DNA of 64,000 bases. Source: Kiritimatiellia bacterium. GTDB taxonomy: Bacteria > Verrucomicrobiota > Kiritimatiellia > PWTM01. Positions 54,284 to 62,924 of the stretch are shown in pieces. The stretch lies in NCBI GenBank assembly GCA_026417735.1, contig JAOACR010000003.1, positions 215,915-279,914 of the forward strand. Reading direction: 5' to 3'. Each line of letters starts with the position of its first letter. Position 1 is the stretch's first letter. Made by a program: the position numbers and the translations under genes. Below the pieces are notes generated by a model. It was not told the DNA's origin, made no database searches, and saw nothing but the letters and a program-made list of their open reading frames with translations.

Positions 54284-55156
54284 ATGCGGGCTTCCTGCAG
54301 CATTCGATGGCTGGTGACAATCGGCGGGTCGGCGCTGTGTGCCGGCTGCGCGATGCTGCGTTCCGCGGCCACTGCCGCGGTTGAGCCGCTCGCGAACGAT
54401 CTGGCCGCCTCGCTGCAACGGCAGCGCGATGCCGAGCTGGTCCGCGACGGTGCGCCATCGCTGATTCTCCTGATGGACGGGCTGGCGGAGAGCTCCGGCC
54501 GCCCCGCGGCCGCACTCGCGGCCGCGCGCGCTCGAGTCGCGTATGCAACCGCCTTTCTGGGTCGTGAGGACCGCGAGCGGGCGCGCCTGATGTACGCGCG
54601 CGCGCGCGACCAGGCGCTCGGCGTGCTGTCCGCAAGCGGCGCGCTGCGCGACCCAGTCGCTTCGCCGATCCCGCAGTTCGAGGCGCAAGTCGCACGCCTC
54701 GGGCGTCGCCACGTGCCGGCGCTATATACCGCCGCCATCGCATGGCTCGGCTGGATCCTCAACAGCGATGGTGCCCCGGAGGCGCTCGCGCAGCTCGCGC
54801 GACCTGTCGCGATGATGCGCCGCGTTGCGGAGCTGGACCCGGACCACGACCGCGGCGGCGTGCACCTGTTTTTTGGGATCTACTGCGCGGTTCAGCCGGC
54901 CGGCGCCGGCCGAGATCTGGCCGCGTCGCGACGGCACTTCGAGCGCGCGCAGACCGTCGCCGGCGACGGCGCGCTGATGCCGCGCGTGGCGATGGCGGAG
55001 TACTATGCGCGATACGCGATGGATCGCGAGCTGTTTGACCGCCTGCTGGCGGAAGTCGAGGCCCACGCGGACGATCCGCCCGGGCTGGAGCTGCCGAACG
55101 CGCTCGCGCGGCGGCGCGCGCGCGAACTGAGGGCCCTTGCCGATGAGTGGTTCTGA
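54284..55156 (+). CDS. TatT-family lipoprotein of a TRAP transporter
   Basis: A 290-residue protein with a lipoprotein signal (lipobox LCAGC, Cys near residue 22). The mature part is all-helical with TPR-like repeats: LAESSGRPAAALAAARARVAYATAFLG, RARLMYARARDQAL, YTAAIAWLGWILNS, and GGVHLFFGIYCAVQPAGAGRDLAASRRHFERA, the characteristic TatT segment. In Treponema pallidum, TatT trimers dock the TRAP binding protein TatP in a TPR-associated TRAP (TPAT) system. It overlaps dctP by 14 bp. Confidence 0.85.
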   Translation: MRASCSIRWLVTIGGSALCAGCAMLRSAATAAVEPLANDLAASLQRQRDAELVRDGAPSLILLMDGLAESSGRPAAALAAARARVAYATAFLGREDRERARLMYARARDQALGVLSASGALRDPVASPIPQFEAQVARLGRRHVPALYTAAIAWLGWILNSDGAPEALAQLARPVAMMRRVAELDPDHDRGGVHLFFGIYCAVQPAGAGRDLAASRRHFERAQTVAGDGALMPRVAMAEYYARYAMDRELFDRLLAEVEAHADDPPGLELPNALARRRARELRALADEWF

Positions 55157-56192
55157 AGGTCCGATCGGCGCACTCGGGTGCGTCCCCGCTGCGGGCCGGC
55201 ACCCTCGCCGCATCGCCGCACTCGCCGCCGTGCTCGCTGCCGCACCGCTGACGGCGCCCGCGGCGACCATTCTCAAAATCGCCACCCTCGCGCCCGAGGG
55301 CAGCGCGTGGATGCGCACGCTGGAACAGCTCAAGGACGAGGTCGCGACACTCAGCCAGGGCGAAGTGCGGCTTCGCATTTATCCGGCCGGCATCATGGGC
55401 GAGGAAAAGGACGTACTGATGAAGATCCGCGCCGGCCAGCTCGACGGCGGCGGGTTCCTCGGCAACGGCATCGCGCGCATCTGCCCCGAAGCCAATGCGC
55501 TGATGCTGCCGCTGACGTTCCAAGACCACGCCGAGGTGGACGCCGCGATGGCGGAGCTCGGACCGTGGCTGGAGGAGCGCTCCCTCGCGAACGGATTCGT
55601 CGTGCTGGGCTGGACCGAGGTCGGCTTCAGCCTGCTCTTCAGCAACCGCCAGATCCGTACGCTGGACGATTTGCGGCGCGCGAAGGTTTGGGCGCTCCCG
55701 AACGAGCCGATGCTCGCGGAGCTGTTCCGGCAGGCCGGTGTCGGCGCCGTGCCGGTGCCCGTCGCCGACGTGCTGACCGCGCTGCAGACCGGCCTGCTCG
55801 ACACGGTCTACTCCCCCCCCCTGGCGGCGGTCGCGATGCAGTGGACCGGCCGGGTGAAGCACTTCAACGAGCTGCGACTCGCCTACAGCTTCGGGGGGTT
55901 GTTCATTGCCCGCCGGGCCTGGGAGCGCGTCCCGGAATCGTTTCGCGCACCGATTCTGCAGGCGGCGCGCCGCCGGACCGCGGAACTGACCGCCAGCGTC
56001 CGGCGCAGCAACGAGGAGGCGCTGGACGTGATGCGGAAGGCCGGCCTCACGCCGGTCGTCACACCGCCCGAGGAGGTGGAGCGCTTCCGCGAGATCAGCG
56101 AGCGCACTCGGGCGGCGTTGCGCGGCTCGCTGGTGCCCGCCGAGGCGGACGACCGCGTGCAGCAGTTCCTCCGCCGGCGCCGGGGCGCATGA
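55143..56192 (+). CDS. dctP: TRAP transporter substrate-binding protein (DctP/TatP family)
   Basis: A 349-residue periplasmic binding protein. A signal peptide (AALAAVLAAAPLTAPAA) is followed by LKIATLAPEGSAWMRTLEQLKDEV, YPAGIMGEEKDVLMKIRAGQLDGGGFL, VWALPNEPMLAELFRQAG and VADVLTALQTGLLDTVYSPP, the conserved DctP fold segments. The ligand is unknown; TatP proteins are proposed to bind hydrophobic ligands in complex with TatT. The ATG at 55143 is used. The TGA overlaps the DctQ gene (ATGA). Confidence 0.9.
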   Translation: MSGSEGPIGALGCVPAAGRHPRRIAALAAVLAAAPLTAPAATILKIATLAPEGSAWMRTLEQLKDEVATLSQGEVRLRIYPAGIMGEEKDVLMKIRAGQLDGGGFLGNGIARICPEANALMLPLTFQDHAEVDAAMAELGPWLEERSLANGFVVLGWTEVGFSLLFSNRQIRTLDDLRRAKVWALPNEPMLAELFRQAGVGAVPVPVADVLTALQTGLLDTVYSPPLAAVAMQWTGRVKHFNELRLAYSFGGLFIARRAWERVPESFRAPILQAARRRTAELTASVRRSNEEALDVMRKAGLTPVVTPPEEVERFREISERTRAALRGSLVPAEADDRVQQFLRRRRGA

Positions 56193-56707
56193 GCCCGATG
56201 CTCCGCCGGCTCGCGGTTGTGCTCGACGCGCTGGAGCGCGGTCTGCTCGCCACCCTCGGCGCCACCATGGTCGCTCTCGCGCTGCTGCAAATCGCGCTTC
56301 GCGCGTTCGGCATTGGGTGGCCGTGGATCGAACCGCTGCTCGGTGTTCTATTGCTCTGGACCGCGCTCGCCGGTGCGGTCGCCGCCACCGGCCAGCACCG
56401 CCATATCGCAATGGACCTGCTTGGCCACCTGTTGCGGCGGCGCGCGGGCGCAGCGTTGCGCGTGCCGGTGAACCTTTTCGCGGCCGGGGTGTGCGGTGCG
56501 CTCACCTCGGCTGCGGTCGCGTTCATACGGTTGCAGAGCGAAACGGAGACCGGCCGTCTGTTCGGCCGGCCAATCTGGTGGGCGAGTATCGCCATCCCGC
56601 TGGCGTTCGCGCTGATGGCCGCCCGTTTTCTCCTCCACGCGGCCCTGGCCGCGCGGGAAGCGACCGCCCGCGCTGCGCCCGCCCCTCCGGACGAGCCGCC
56701 GCCATGA
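56189..56707 (+). CDS. dctQ: TRAP transporter small permease (DctQ)
   Basis: A 172-residue inner-membrane protein with four helices, the DctQ size and pattern: LERGLLATLGATMVALALLQIALR, WIEPLLGVLLLWTALAGAVAATGQHRHIAMDLL (the conserved DctQ segment), a third helix around residues 90-112 and a fourth at IWWASIAIPLAFALMAARFLL. It pairs with the large permease. Both ends overlap neighbours by ATGA, so stoichiometric translation is likely. Confidence 0.9.
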   Translation: MSPMLRRLAVVLDALERGLLATLGATMVALALLQIALRAFGIGWPWIEPLLGVLLLWTALAGAVAATGQHRHIAMDLLGHLLRRRAGAALRVPVNLFAAGVCGALTSAAVAFIRLQSETETGRLFGRPIWWASIAIPLAFALMAARFLLHAALAAREATARAAPAPPDEPPP

Positions 56708-57966
56708 TTCCAGCGTTGCTGCTCGCAGCGCTCGTCGGCGCGCCGATGTTCGCCGTCTTCGCGGCGCTGGCGTGGACGCTCTACAGCCGCGATGGCATCG
56801 CGCCCGCGCTGATCGTCGCGGAGATGAACCGGCTTGCGACGATGCCGCTGCTGCGTGCGCTGCCGTTGTTCGCGCTCGCAGGATATCTACTGGCGGAAAG
56901 TCGCGCGCCGGAACGGTTGCTGCGCCTCTCCCGCGCCGCATTCGGCTGGCTGCCGGGCGGGCTGCCCGCGGTCGCGATCCTCGCATGCACGCTCTTCACC
57001 GCGTTCACCGGCGCCTCCGGCGTCACCATCGTCGCGCTCGGCGGTCTGCTCTTACCTGCGCTGCTCCGCGAGGGCTACCGCGAGCCCTACGCGCTGGGCC
57101 TGCTGACCAGCGGCGGCAACTGCGGCGTGCTGCTCGTGCCGAGTCTTCCGCTGATCTTGTACGGCATCATCGCAAATCCGATCGCGCCCGCGGTCACGAT
57201 CGAGCGGCTGATCCGCGCCGCGCTGCTGCCGGCGGCGCTGGGCGTTTTGGCGCTGGTCGCGCACGGCGCCTGGGCCGCCCGCCGGCAGCGCATCGCGCGC
57301 ACGCCGTTCAGCTGGCGGGAGCTGGGTGCGGCGCTCTGGGCCGCGCGCTGGGAGGCTCCGCTGCCCGCGCTGGTGCTCGTCGGCATCTACTCCGGCCGCC
57401 TCGTCATCAGCGATGCCGCCGCAGTCGCCGCCGCGTACGCGATCATCGTCGAGGTGGCGATCCTCCGCGAGGTCCGATGGCGCGATTTCGGGCGCATCGC
57501 TCGCGACGCGCTGGTGCTGGTCGGCGGCGTGCTGGTGATCCTCGGCATGGGTATGGCGCTGACCAACTGGCTCGTCGACCAGGAGGTCCCCCAACAGCTG
57601 CTCGAGGCGGTCCGCGCGCACGTCGGCTCGCCGGCCATGTTCCTGCTGGTCGTCAACGCCTTTCTGCTGGCGGTCGGCTGCGCGATGGATATTTACACGG
57701 CCATCGTCGTGATCGCACCGCTGCTGGTACCCTTGGGCGCGGCCTACGACGTGGACCCCGTCCACCTCGGGATCATTGTGCTCGCAAACCTCGCCATCGG
57801 TTACTCGACCCCCCCAGTCGGCATGAACCTCTTCATCGCCGCCCTGCGGTTCCGCCGGCCGCTGCTCTCGCTCGCGCGGGCCTCGCTGCCGATGATCGTA
57901 GTACTGCTGGCGGTATTGGCGCTGATCACTTTCGTGCCGGGGCTGAGCCTCTGGCTCGCGAACTGA
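56704..57966 (+). CDS. dctM: TRAP transporter large permease (DctM)
   Basis: A 420-residue protein with about 12 helices and DctM motifs: GAPMFAVFAALAW, MPLLRALPLFALAGYLLAES, FTAFTGASGVTIVALGGLLLPALLREGY, TSGGNCGVLLVPSLPLILYGII, GCAMDIYTAIVVIAPLLVPL and IGYSTPPVGMNLFIA. It drives sodium- or proton-coupled solute import. It completes the TatT-DctP-DctQ-DctM operon and no obvious terminator follows. Confidence 0.93.
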   Translation: MIPALLLAALVGAPMFAVFAALAWTLYSRDGIAPALIVAEMNRLATMPLLRALPLFALAGYLLAESRAPERLLRLSRAAFGWLPGGLPAVAILACTLFTAFTGASGVTIVALGGLLLPALLREGYREPYALGLLTSGGNCGVLLVPSLPLILYGIIANPIAPAVTIERLIRAALLPAALGVLALVAHGAWAARRQRIARTPFSWRELGAALWAARWEAPLPALVLVGIYSGRLVISDAAAVAAAYAIIVEVAILREVRWRDFGRIARDALVLVGGVLVILGMGMALTNWLVDQEVPQQLLEAVRAHVGSPAMFLLVVNAFLLAVGCAMDIYTAIVVIAPLLVPLGAAYDVDPVHLGIIVLANLAIGYSTPPVGMNLFIAALRFRRPLLSLARASLPMIVVLLAVLALITFVPGLSLWLAN

Positions 57967-58078
57967 CGGCCCCTCGCACGCACCGCCCGCTCCCCACCGG
58001 GCGCCGAGATGAACGCCCCCGTCGGCCCGCTTCACCGCGGCCGGTCGACCGATCGCCCGCTCGCGCGCCCGACGGCGC

Positions 58079-59332
58079 TCAGATCAGCGACATCACCCGG
58101 CGGTCGAGCGCGGCCTGATCCTCCACGAAGCTCATCAGACCGGCCGCATTCATCAGCGCATCCAACCCGACTCGCCCCGCGCCCAGCGCCTCGCGCCAGC
58201 GGGACCACGAGGGAATCTTCCCCTCCGCGCGGATCGCTGCCCACTCTTCCGCCGTCCAGTCGGGAAACAAATCGTGGATTCCTTCGCGACGCACCAGCGC
58301 CACCAGCTCCTCCGGTCGGGAGCGATCGTGCAGCTCGGCAGCGGCCCGGCGCGCGAGCGCACGATCGCGCTCGGACACCTCCCAGAGCACGTGCGCGCCC
58401 ACCGCCCGTTCCGAGAGGCCGTCCGCCCAGTGCACCGGCAGCTCCGCGTCCAGCCGTGCCTGCAGCGGCGCCGACGGCCGCGCCGCGTACGCGGCGGCGA
58501 CCTTCGGCGGAAGGGTGAACACGTCCACGCCCGCGAGCGTGACGATCTGGTCCGCATCGCGCATGCTGGCTCCGATCAACAGCGTCCGCGTCGCTCCCCG
58601 CGCGCGCCACGCTCGCAGCCCCCGCTGCGTCGCCAGCGTCGCCCTTTCGCCAACGTTCCGTCCGTCGCCCAGCCGGTGATCCACCACGAACGCGTTCAGG
58701 CGGCCCATGAACACGTTCACGTAGTCCGGCTGCGCGAGCGCCGCAGCCAGCAGATTCTGCCGCGCCGAAAACCCCAACGTGAAGTTCACCGGCACGCCGG
58801 CGCGCACCAGCCGCCGCGCCGCAAGGTATCCGGCGGGCGTCAGCGGCACCTTCACAATGAATCGATCCGGCGAGATCGCATGGTACCGCCGGCCGTACTG
58901 CACCGAACGCTCGACATCGTTGGCCAGGTCCGTGTGCAGCTCCACGCTCACTCGTGCGCCAAACGCGCGCACCAGCCGAAGGCCGTGCACCGCGTTCAAC
59001 ACGAACGCGATCTCCAGCCGCAGCTCGTCCGCGGAGATCGTCGGTGTCAGCTCCCGCAGCCGTGCAGCGGCCGCGCGCACCAGGCCGTCGTACTGACCCT
59101 TTTGCACCTCCGCGTTCAGCAGCGTGTTGTTCGTCGTCAGCGCCTCGAACTCCGCCGTCCAGAGCGCGCGCGCCGCCTCGAGGTCACCGGTATCCAGCCA
59201 CAGCCGCGTCCCGGTCGCTCGCACCGCCGCCCAGCCAGCGTGCGCGGCGGGAGCGGCCACCGCCGGGGCACCAAGCTCCGCCGCCCGATCAAGAATCCAT
59301 TCCCTCAGCGAGTCCGCCACCTCTGCGCTCAT
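58079..59332 (-). CDS. tal: transaldolase family protein
   Basis: A 417-residue transaldolase, longer than the 317-residue E. coli TalB. Family motifs: TRLWLDTGDLEAARALW at the start of the barrel, LTTNNTLLNAEVQKG, VSVELHTDLAND, the Schiff-base lysine in RFIVKVPLTPAGYLAARRL, VNFTLGFSARQNLLAA and RTLLIGASMRDADQIVTLAGVDVFTLPP. It exchanges three-carbon units in the pentose phosphate pathway. GGAGG lies 8 nt before the ATG. The C-terminal extra 100 residues are charged and helical. Confidence 0.9.
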   Translation of the reverse strand: MSAEVADSLREWILDRAAELGAPAVAAPAAHAGWAAVRATGTRLWLDTGDLEAARALWTAEFEALTTNNTLLNAEVQKGQYDGLVRAAAARLRELTPTISADELRLEIAFVLNAVHGLRLVRAFGARVSVELHTDLANDVERSVQYGRRYHAISPDRFIVKVPLTPAGYLAARRLVRAGVPVNFTLGFSARQNLLAAALAQPDYVNVFMGRLNAFVVDHRLGDGRNVGERATLATQRGLRAWRARGATRTLLIGASMRDADQIVTLAGVDVFTLPPKVAAAYAARPSAPLQARLDAELPVHWADGLSERAVGAHVLWEVSERDRALARRAAAELHDRSRPEELVALVRREGIHDLFPDWTAEEWAAIRAEGKIPSWSRWREALGAGRVGLDALMNAAGLMSFVEDQAALDRRVMSLI

Positions 59333-59355
59333 CGTTGCAGCCTCCGCACCTCAAC

Positions 59356-59383
59356 AACCTAGCCCACCGCGCCACATTGTCCA
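59356..59383 (-). promoter_or_regulatory. candidate tal promoter
   Basis: On the minus strand TGGACA (59383-59378), a 16-nt spacer and TAGGTT (59361-59356). The -35 box matches the consensus at five positions; the -10 is weak. Confidence 0.3.
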
Positions 59384-59421
59384 GCGGCGCACCCTCACCG
59401 TCATCGGGGGGAACCTCCCCC

Positions 59422-59436
59422 ATCCAATCATTGGAG
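59422..59436. promoter_or_regulatory. third ATCCAA-N3-TTGGA palindrome
   Basis: ATCCAA-TCA-TTGGAG lies 39 bp upstream of the tal promoter candidate and matches the two sites before the ilvE operon. A GGGGG-N4-CCCCC-type hairpin (about 59406-59420) sits beside it. Confidence 0.35.
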
Positions 59437-59512
59437 CGGCCCCGCCCGATCTCAGCCAACGCTCCGACGCCCCCACCGGTGCCGCGCACCGCTGCGGCGT
59501 GCGGCGCAAACC

Positions 59513-61243
59513 TCAGCGCGGCGCAATCGTCCAGGACACTTGTTGCACCGATATACAGTCCACCGGACAGACCTGCCGGCAGAGATCGCAGCGAATGCAT
59601 TCCGCCTGCTGGATAAAATACGCGTGAAAGGGAATCGGAGGATCTAACCGCCACTCGCGGGGAGTCCAGCCCGTTACGCGACCCTCCGCATCACGTTCAA
59701 TGGCGGCGACTTTTACGATGCAGGCCTCGCGCGGCTTCACCTCAACACACTGGTCGCAGTAGATGCAGCGCGACACGTCAATTTCGTACTTGTAGTGGCA
59801 CAGATAACATCGCCGCGCTGCCGCACGCGCGGCGCCTTCCGAGTAGCCCGTCTCCACTTCCGCATTGGCCGCACGCTCGGCCGGATCCAGCAACGGCATG
59901 CTGTGGCGCGGGATCGCGTCGTCCGCGCGCGTGCGCGCGAGCGCCCGTCCGCTGGTGACACGTCCCCCCTCCGCAACGCGATACTCGCCCATCAGCCGCG
60001 CATCCAGTTCGGCCGCCGTCCGGCGGCCGTCCGCGATCGCCTCGATCAGGTTCGACGAGCCCGCCGCCGCATCGCCACAGACCAGCAACCGCGGCGGCCG
60101 CGGGTCCGGCAGCGCGGGCGGCACCGGCGTCTGCCCGGTTGCGAACAACACATGATCCGCCGCAATCTCGAACTCTTCCTGCGGCACCGGAACCGGCCGT
60201 CGTCGTCCGCGCTCGTCGGGCGGACCTGGCCGGGTCCGCATCATTCGCACCGCGGTCGCGCGGCCGTCCGACCCGGCCCGCACCTCCACGGGCATTGCGT
60301 GAAACTCGAACCGAACACCCTCGCGCTCCGCCTCCTCGCGCTCGCCGGGCGTCACCGCGATGTCCTCCGCCCCCCGCCGATAGGCGATCGTCACCGATGC
60401 GGCACCGAGCCGCAGCGCGACCCGCGCGCAGTCGAGCGCGGTGAATCCACCGCCGATCACCAGCACTGCGCGTCCCACCGCCCGGCGCGCCCCCACGTTC
60501 ACCTCGCGCAGAAATTTCAGCCCGTGTTCAACGCCCACCGCCTGCACGCCGTGCACGTCCGGCAGCGTCGGACGCTCTGCGCCGGTTGCGACGATCACCC
60601 CATCGTGGTCAGCGAGGAGCTCCGCAACCGTCACGTCGCGCCCCACCTCGACGCCGCAGCGCAGTGTGATGCCCTGCGCGATCACCTGCGCGACCTCCCG
60701 TTCCACGATGTCGCGTGGAAGCCGGAACGGCGGAATGCCGGTGCGCAGCAGCCCGCCCGGAGCCTCATCCCGCTCCAACACCGTCACCTCGTGCCCGAAA
60801 AGCCGCAGGTCCCGCGCCGCAGCCAGCCCCGCCGGGCCGCCGCCGACCACCACCACCCGGCGGCCGCTCGGCGGAAACCAGGACGGCAACACCACCAAAT
60901 CGTTTCGCCGCGAAAAGTCCGCCGCCGAGCGCTTGCACCAGCAGATGGCCACCGGCTCGCCAAGTCCCGGCCAACCGTGCCGACAGGGTGGCTCGCACGG
61001 CCGCGCACACACCCGCCCAAGCACAGCCGGAAACACGTTGTCGCGGAGATTGATGCGGTAGGCGGCGTCGTAGTCCCCCGCCGCGATCGCCTCAAGATAC
61101 CCGGGGATGTCCGTCCGCACGGGACAGGCCGCCTCGCAGGGGATGTTGCGGGCCAGCCAGTCGAGGTCGGCCCGCGTGCGGGCCCACCCCGACTCCACCG
61201 ACAGCACCCTCGAAGGAACGGTTTCCCGGATGACCGCACCCAC
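59513..61243 (-). CDS. GltD-like FAD/NAD(P) oxidoreductase fused to a C-terminal ferredoxin domain
   Basis: A 576-residue flavoprotein. The N-terminal iron-sulfur domain carries cysteines in IPCEAACPVRTDIPGYLEAI and VCARPCEPPCRHG. The FAD site is VVVVGGGPAGLAAARDL, the NADPH site VLVIGGGFTALDCARVAL, and ATG-type motifs are IVATGAERP and LFATGQTPVPP. The last 100 residues hold two [4Fe-4S] sets (CYLCHYKYEIDVSRCIYCDQC; CIRCDLCRQVCPVDCI). This layout suits electron bifurcation or NADPH-ferredoxin transfer in a complex, as in NfnB or SudA relatives; the partner is unknown and no GltB-like subunit is adjacent. It starts with GTG. Confidence 0.82.
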   Translation of the reverse strand: MGAVIRETVPSRVLSVESGWARTRADLDWLARNIPCEAACPVRTDIPGYLEAIAAGDYDAAYRINLRDNVFPAVLGRVCARPCEPPCRHGWPGLGEPVAICWCKRSAADFSRRNDLVVLPSWFPPSGRRVVVVGGGPAGLAAARDLRLFGHEVTVLERDEAPGGLLRTGIPPFRLPRDIVEREVAQVIAQGITLRCGVEVGRDVTVAELLADHDGVIVATGAERPTLPDVHGVQAVGVEHGLKFLREVNVGARRAVGRAVLVIGGGFTALDCARVALRLGAASVTIAYRRGAEDIAVTPGEREEAEREGVRFEFHAMPVEVRAGSDGRATAVRMMRTRPGPPDERGRRRPVPVPQEEFEIAADHVLFATGQTPVPPALPDPRPPRLLVCGDAAAGSSNLIEAIADGRRTAAELDARLMGEYRVAEGGRVTSGRALARTRADDAIPRHSMPLLDPAERAANAEVETGYSEGAARAAARRCYLCHYKYEIDVSRCIYCDQCVEVKPREACIVKVAAIERDAEGRVTGWTPREWRLDPPIPFHAYFIQQAECIRCDLCRQVCPVDCISVQQVSWTIAPR

Positions 61244-61304
61244 TGCGAAACACCTTTGGTCCGGGCTGACGCCCGCGCCGCCTCCCTTCGCGCGTGCGCC
61301 CGGA

Positions 61305-61577
61305 TCAGGTCTTGTGCCGGAACGTGATCCGACCCTTCGTCAGATCATACGGCGAGATTTCCAGCGTCACACGATCACCGGTAGTAATGCGGATGAAATT
61401 TTTTCGCATCTTGCCCGAAATGTGCGCGAGCACCTCGTGACCGTTCGGCAGCTTGACGCGATACATCGTCGCCGGCAGCACCTTCGTCACGATGCCGTCC
61501 ACGACAATACAGTCCGACGACTCATGCGCCGGTGGCGCGCTGTCTCCCGTCGGCCGATCTGGTTGCTCTTTCGGCAT
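61305..61577 (-). CDS. infA: translation initiation factor IF-1
   Basis: A 90-residue IF-1, an OB-fold protein that binds the 30S A site. Conserved are [40 protein letters not shown] and [16 protein letters not shown]. It has an N-terminal extension of about 18 residues ([18 protein letters not shown]) compared with the usual 72-residue protein. The ATG at 61577 has no Shine-Dalgarno; a consensus -10 box ends 6 nt upstream. It lies 61 bp upstream of the GltD-like gene on the same strand. Confidence 0.95.
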   Translation of the reverse strand: MPKEQPDRPTGDSAPPAHESSDCIVVDGIVTKVLPATMYRVKLPNGHEVLAHISGKMRKNFIRITTGDRVTLEISPYDLTKGRITFRHKT

Positions 61578-62384
61578 GGGTGCTTTATACGGAGAGGTGG
61601 CCACCAACGCAAGCGCGGCCGCCGCGCTGCGACGGCACGCACACGATGAGCCGGCGGACCGTTCATCGCCGTTCATTTCATTGCACTGCGGGTCTCTTCG
61701 CCGCTTCGCCGGCGCTCACGCAGGAGACCGGCCCCAGCCGCGGCGAGATCCGTCGCCGAACGCCCTCTGGCGCCCGCGTGCGAGTATCGGATCGCCGGCT
61801 ACCGGCACGTGTCTTTATGGATCGCACCAGTGGCAGCGACCTCGCCGTTCACGCCGGTTGCGCATTCGCGCCGGATGTCCCATGACCAGCCGCATCCCAC
61901 GGGTGTCGTTGACCGAGCTGGTGGTGACCGCACACAGCGCGGCCACAATCGCGCCGTTCCATCCCCACGACGAGCGCGGCGAGGGGACTCCGCCGAAGAA
62001 TCGTCCATGCAGGGAAATGGAGCGCGGCGGCCGCACGCCGTCTCGCGCAACGCCCGCCCGCCACCGCGTCCGCACCGACCTGGTTGCGCCGGTCCCCAAC
62101 CATCCATACGGCGTCCTCGTGACCCGTGCGCGGGACGTCGTCGCCTCCACGTGGCACACCCGACCCTGCGACATCCCGTCTCGCGCGCCTGGCTCGGCGA
62201 ATCCGCGCCATCGAATGATGCCGGGCCGCTGCATGAACGGTGATTTTCGCGTCCACGCGGCTCAGGGGATGATCGGCAAGGCAAATCGGCTCGGCGAGGC
62301 TGCCCGTGCCGCGGCCGCGCTCGCCGCACGTCACCGTGGTACGCCCGCAGATGTCGCCTGCGCTGAGCTGGGGCGGCGGTCGCG
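61578..62384. other. intergenic region of 807 bases without a recognised gene
   Basis: Between the divergent infA and rhodanese genes. The infA promoter occupies 61584-61612. Several open frames cross the region on both strands, but none shows a family motif, signal peptide or ribosome site. It may hold decayed coding sequence. Confidence 0.5.
61584..61612 (-). promoter_or_regulatory. candidate infA promoter, leaderless arrangement
   Basis: On the minus strand TTGCGT (61612-61607), a 17-nt spacer and TATAAA (61589-61584) end 6 nt before the infA ATG. The predicted transcription start is the A of the start codon. Confidence 0.5.
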
Positions 62385-62924
62385 ATGGAGCACACGAGCT
62401 ACGAGCTAACCGCAGCGCGCATATCCGCCGCGGGCGTCCAACGTGCGCTGGCGGAGGCTGCGGTGCTCGTGCTCGTCGCCGTGGCCGGCGCCGCGGCGCG
62501 ATGGTGGATCCATGCCCCGCCGCGACCGCCGCTGGTGGGCACCGCGGCGGACTTGCTCGACTGGCGCGCGCGCACGGCTGACATCGAAACGGTTCGCCTG
62601 CCCGGCGCGCTCGAAGAGGCGCTGCGCGGCGAGCAAGTCTGGGTGGACGTTCGCCCGCTCGCGGAGCAGAGACAGGGACGGATTCCTTGGGCGATCCCCC
62701 TGCCCCACGCGGTCCCCGCAGATGCCGCGCCTCCACTTCCGGCCGTGGAGCCGGACCGCCCGCTCGTGTTGTACTGCGGTTCCCCGGCGTGCGACTCGGC
62801 GCTGCGGGAGGCGCTGCGGCTGCGCGCGGCCGGATTCCGCCGAGTCGCAATCTTTGTCGAAGGATACGCCGGCTGGGCCGCTGCGGGCGGACCCATTGAG
62901 CGAACTGGCGAGCAGGAGCGATGA
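62385..62924 (+). CDS. membrane-anchored rhodanese-domain protein
   Basis: A 179-residue protein with an N-terminal membrane helix (ALAEAAVLVLVAVAGAAARWW, residues about 21-41) and a periplasmic rhodanese domain: VWVDVRPLAEQRQGRIPWAIPLPH and the catalytic loop LVLYCGSPACDSALREALRLRAAGF, with FVEGYAGWAAAG at the end. The active Cys of YCGSPAC is present, so sulfur transfer or persulfide binding is possible. It overlaps the MauE-like gene (ATGA), pointing to a joint redox or sulfur function in the envelope. Confidence 0.85.
   Translation: MEHTSYELTAARISAAGVQRALAEAAVLVLVAVAGAAARWWIHAPPRPPLVGTAADLLDWRARTADIETVRLPGALEEALRGEQVWVDVRPLAEQRQGRIPWAIPLPHAVPADAAPPLPAVEPDRPLVLYCGSPACDSALREALRLRAAGFRRVAIFVEGYAGWAAAGGPIERTGEQER

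Noticed and set aside
61849..62850. Long minus-strand frame of 333 codons across the infA-rhodanese gap
   Set aside because: It is Arg/Ala/Pro-rich without motifs and runs opposite the well-supported rhodanese gene; frames of this kind arise by chance at this GC content.
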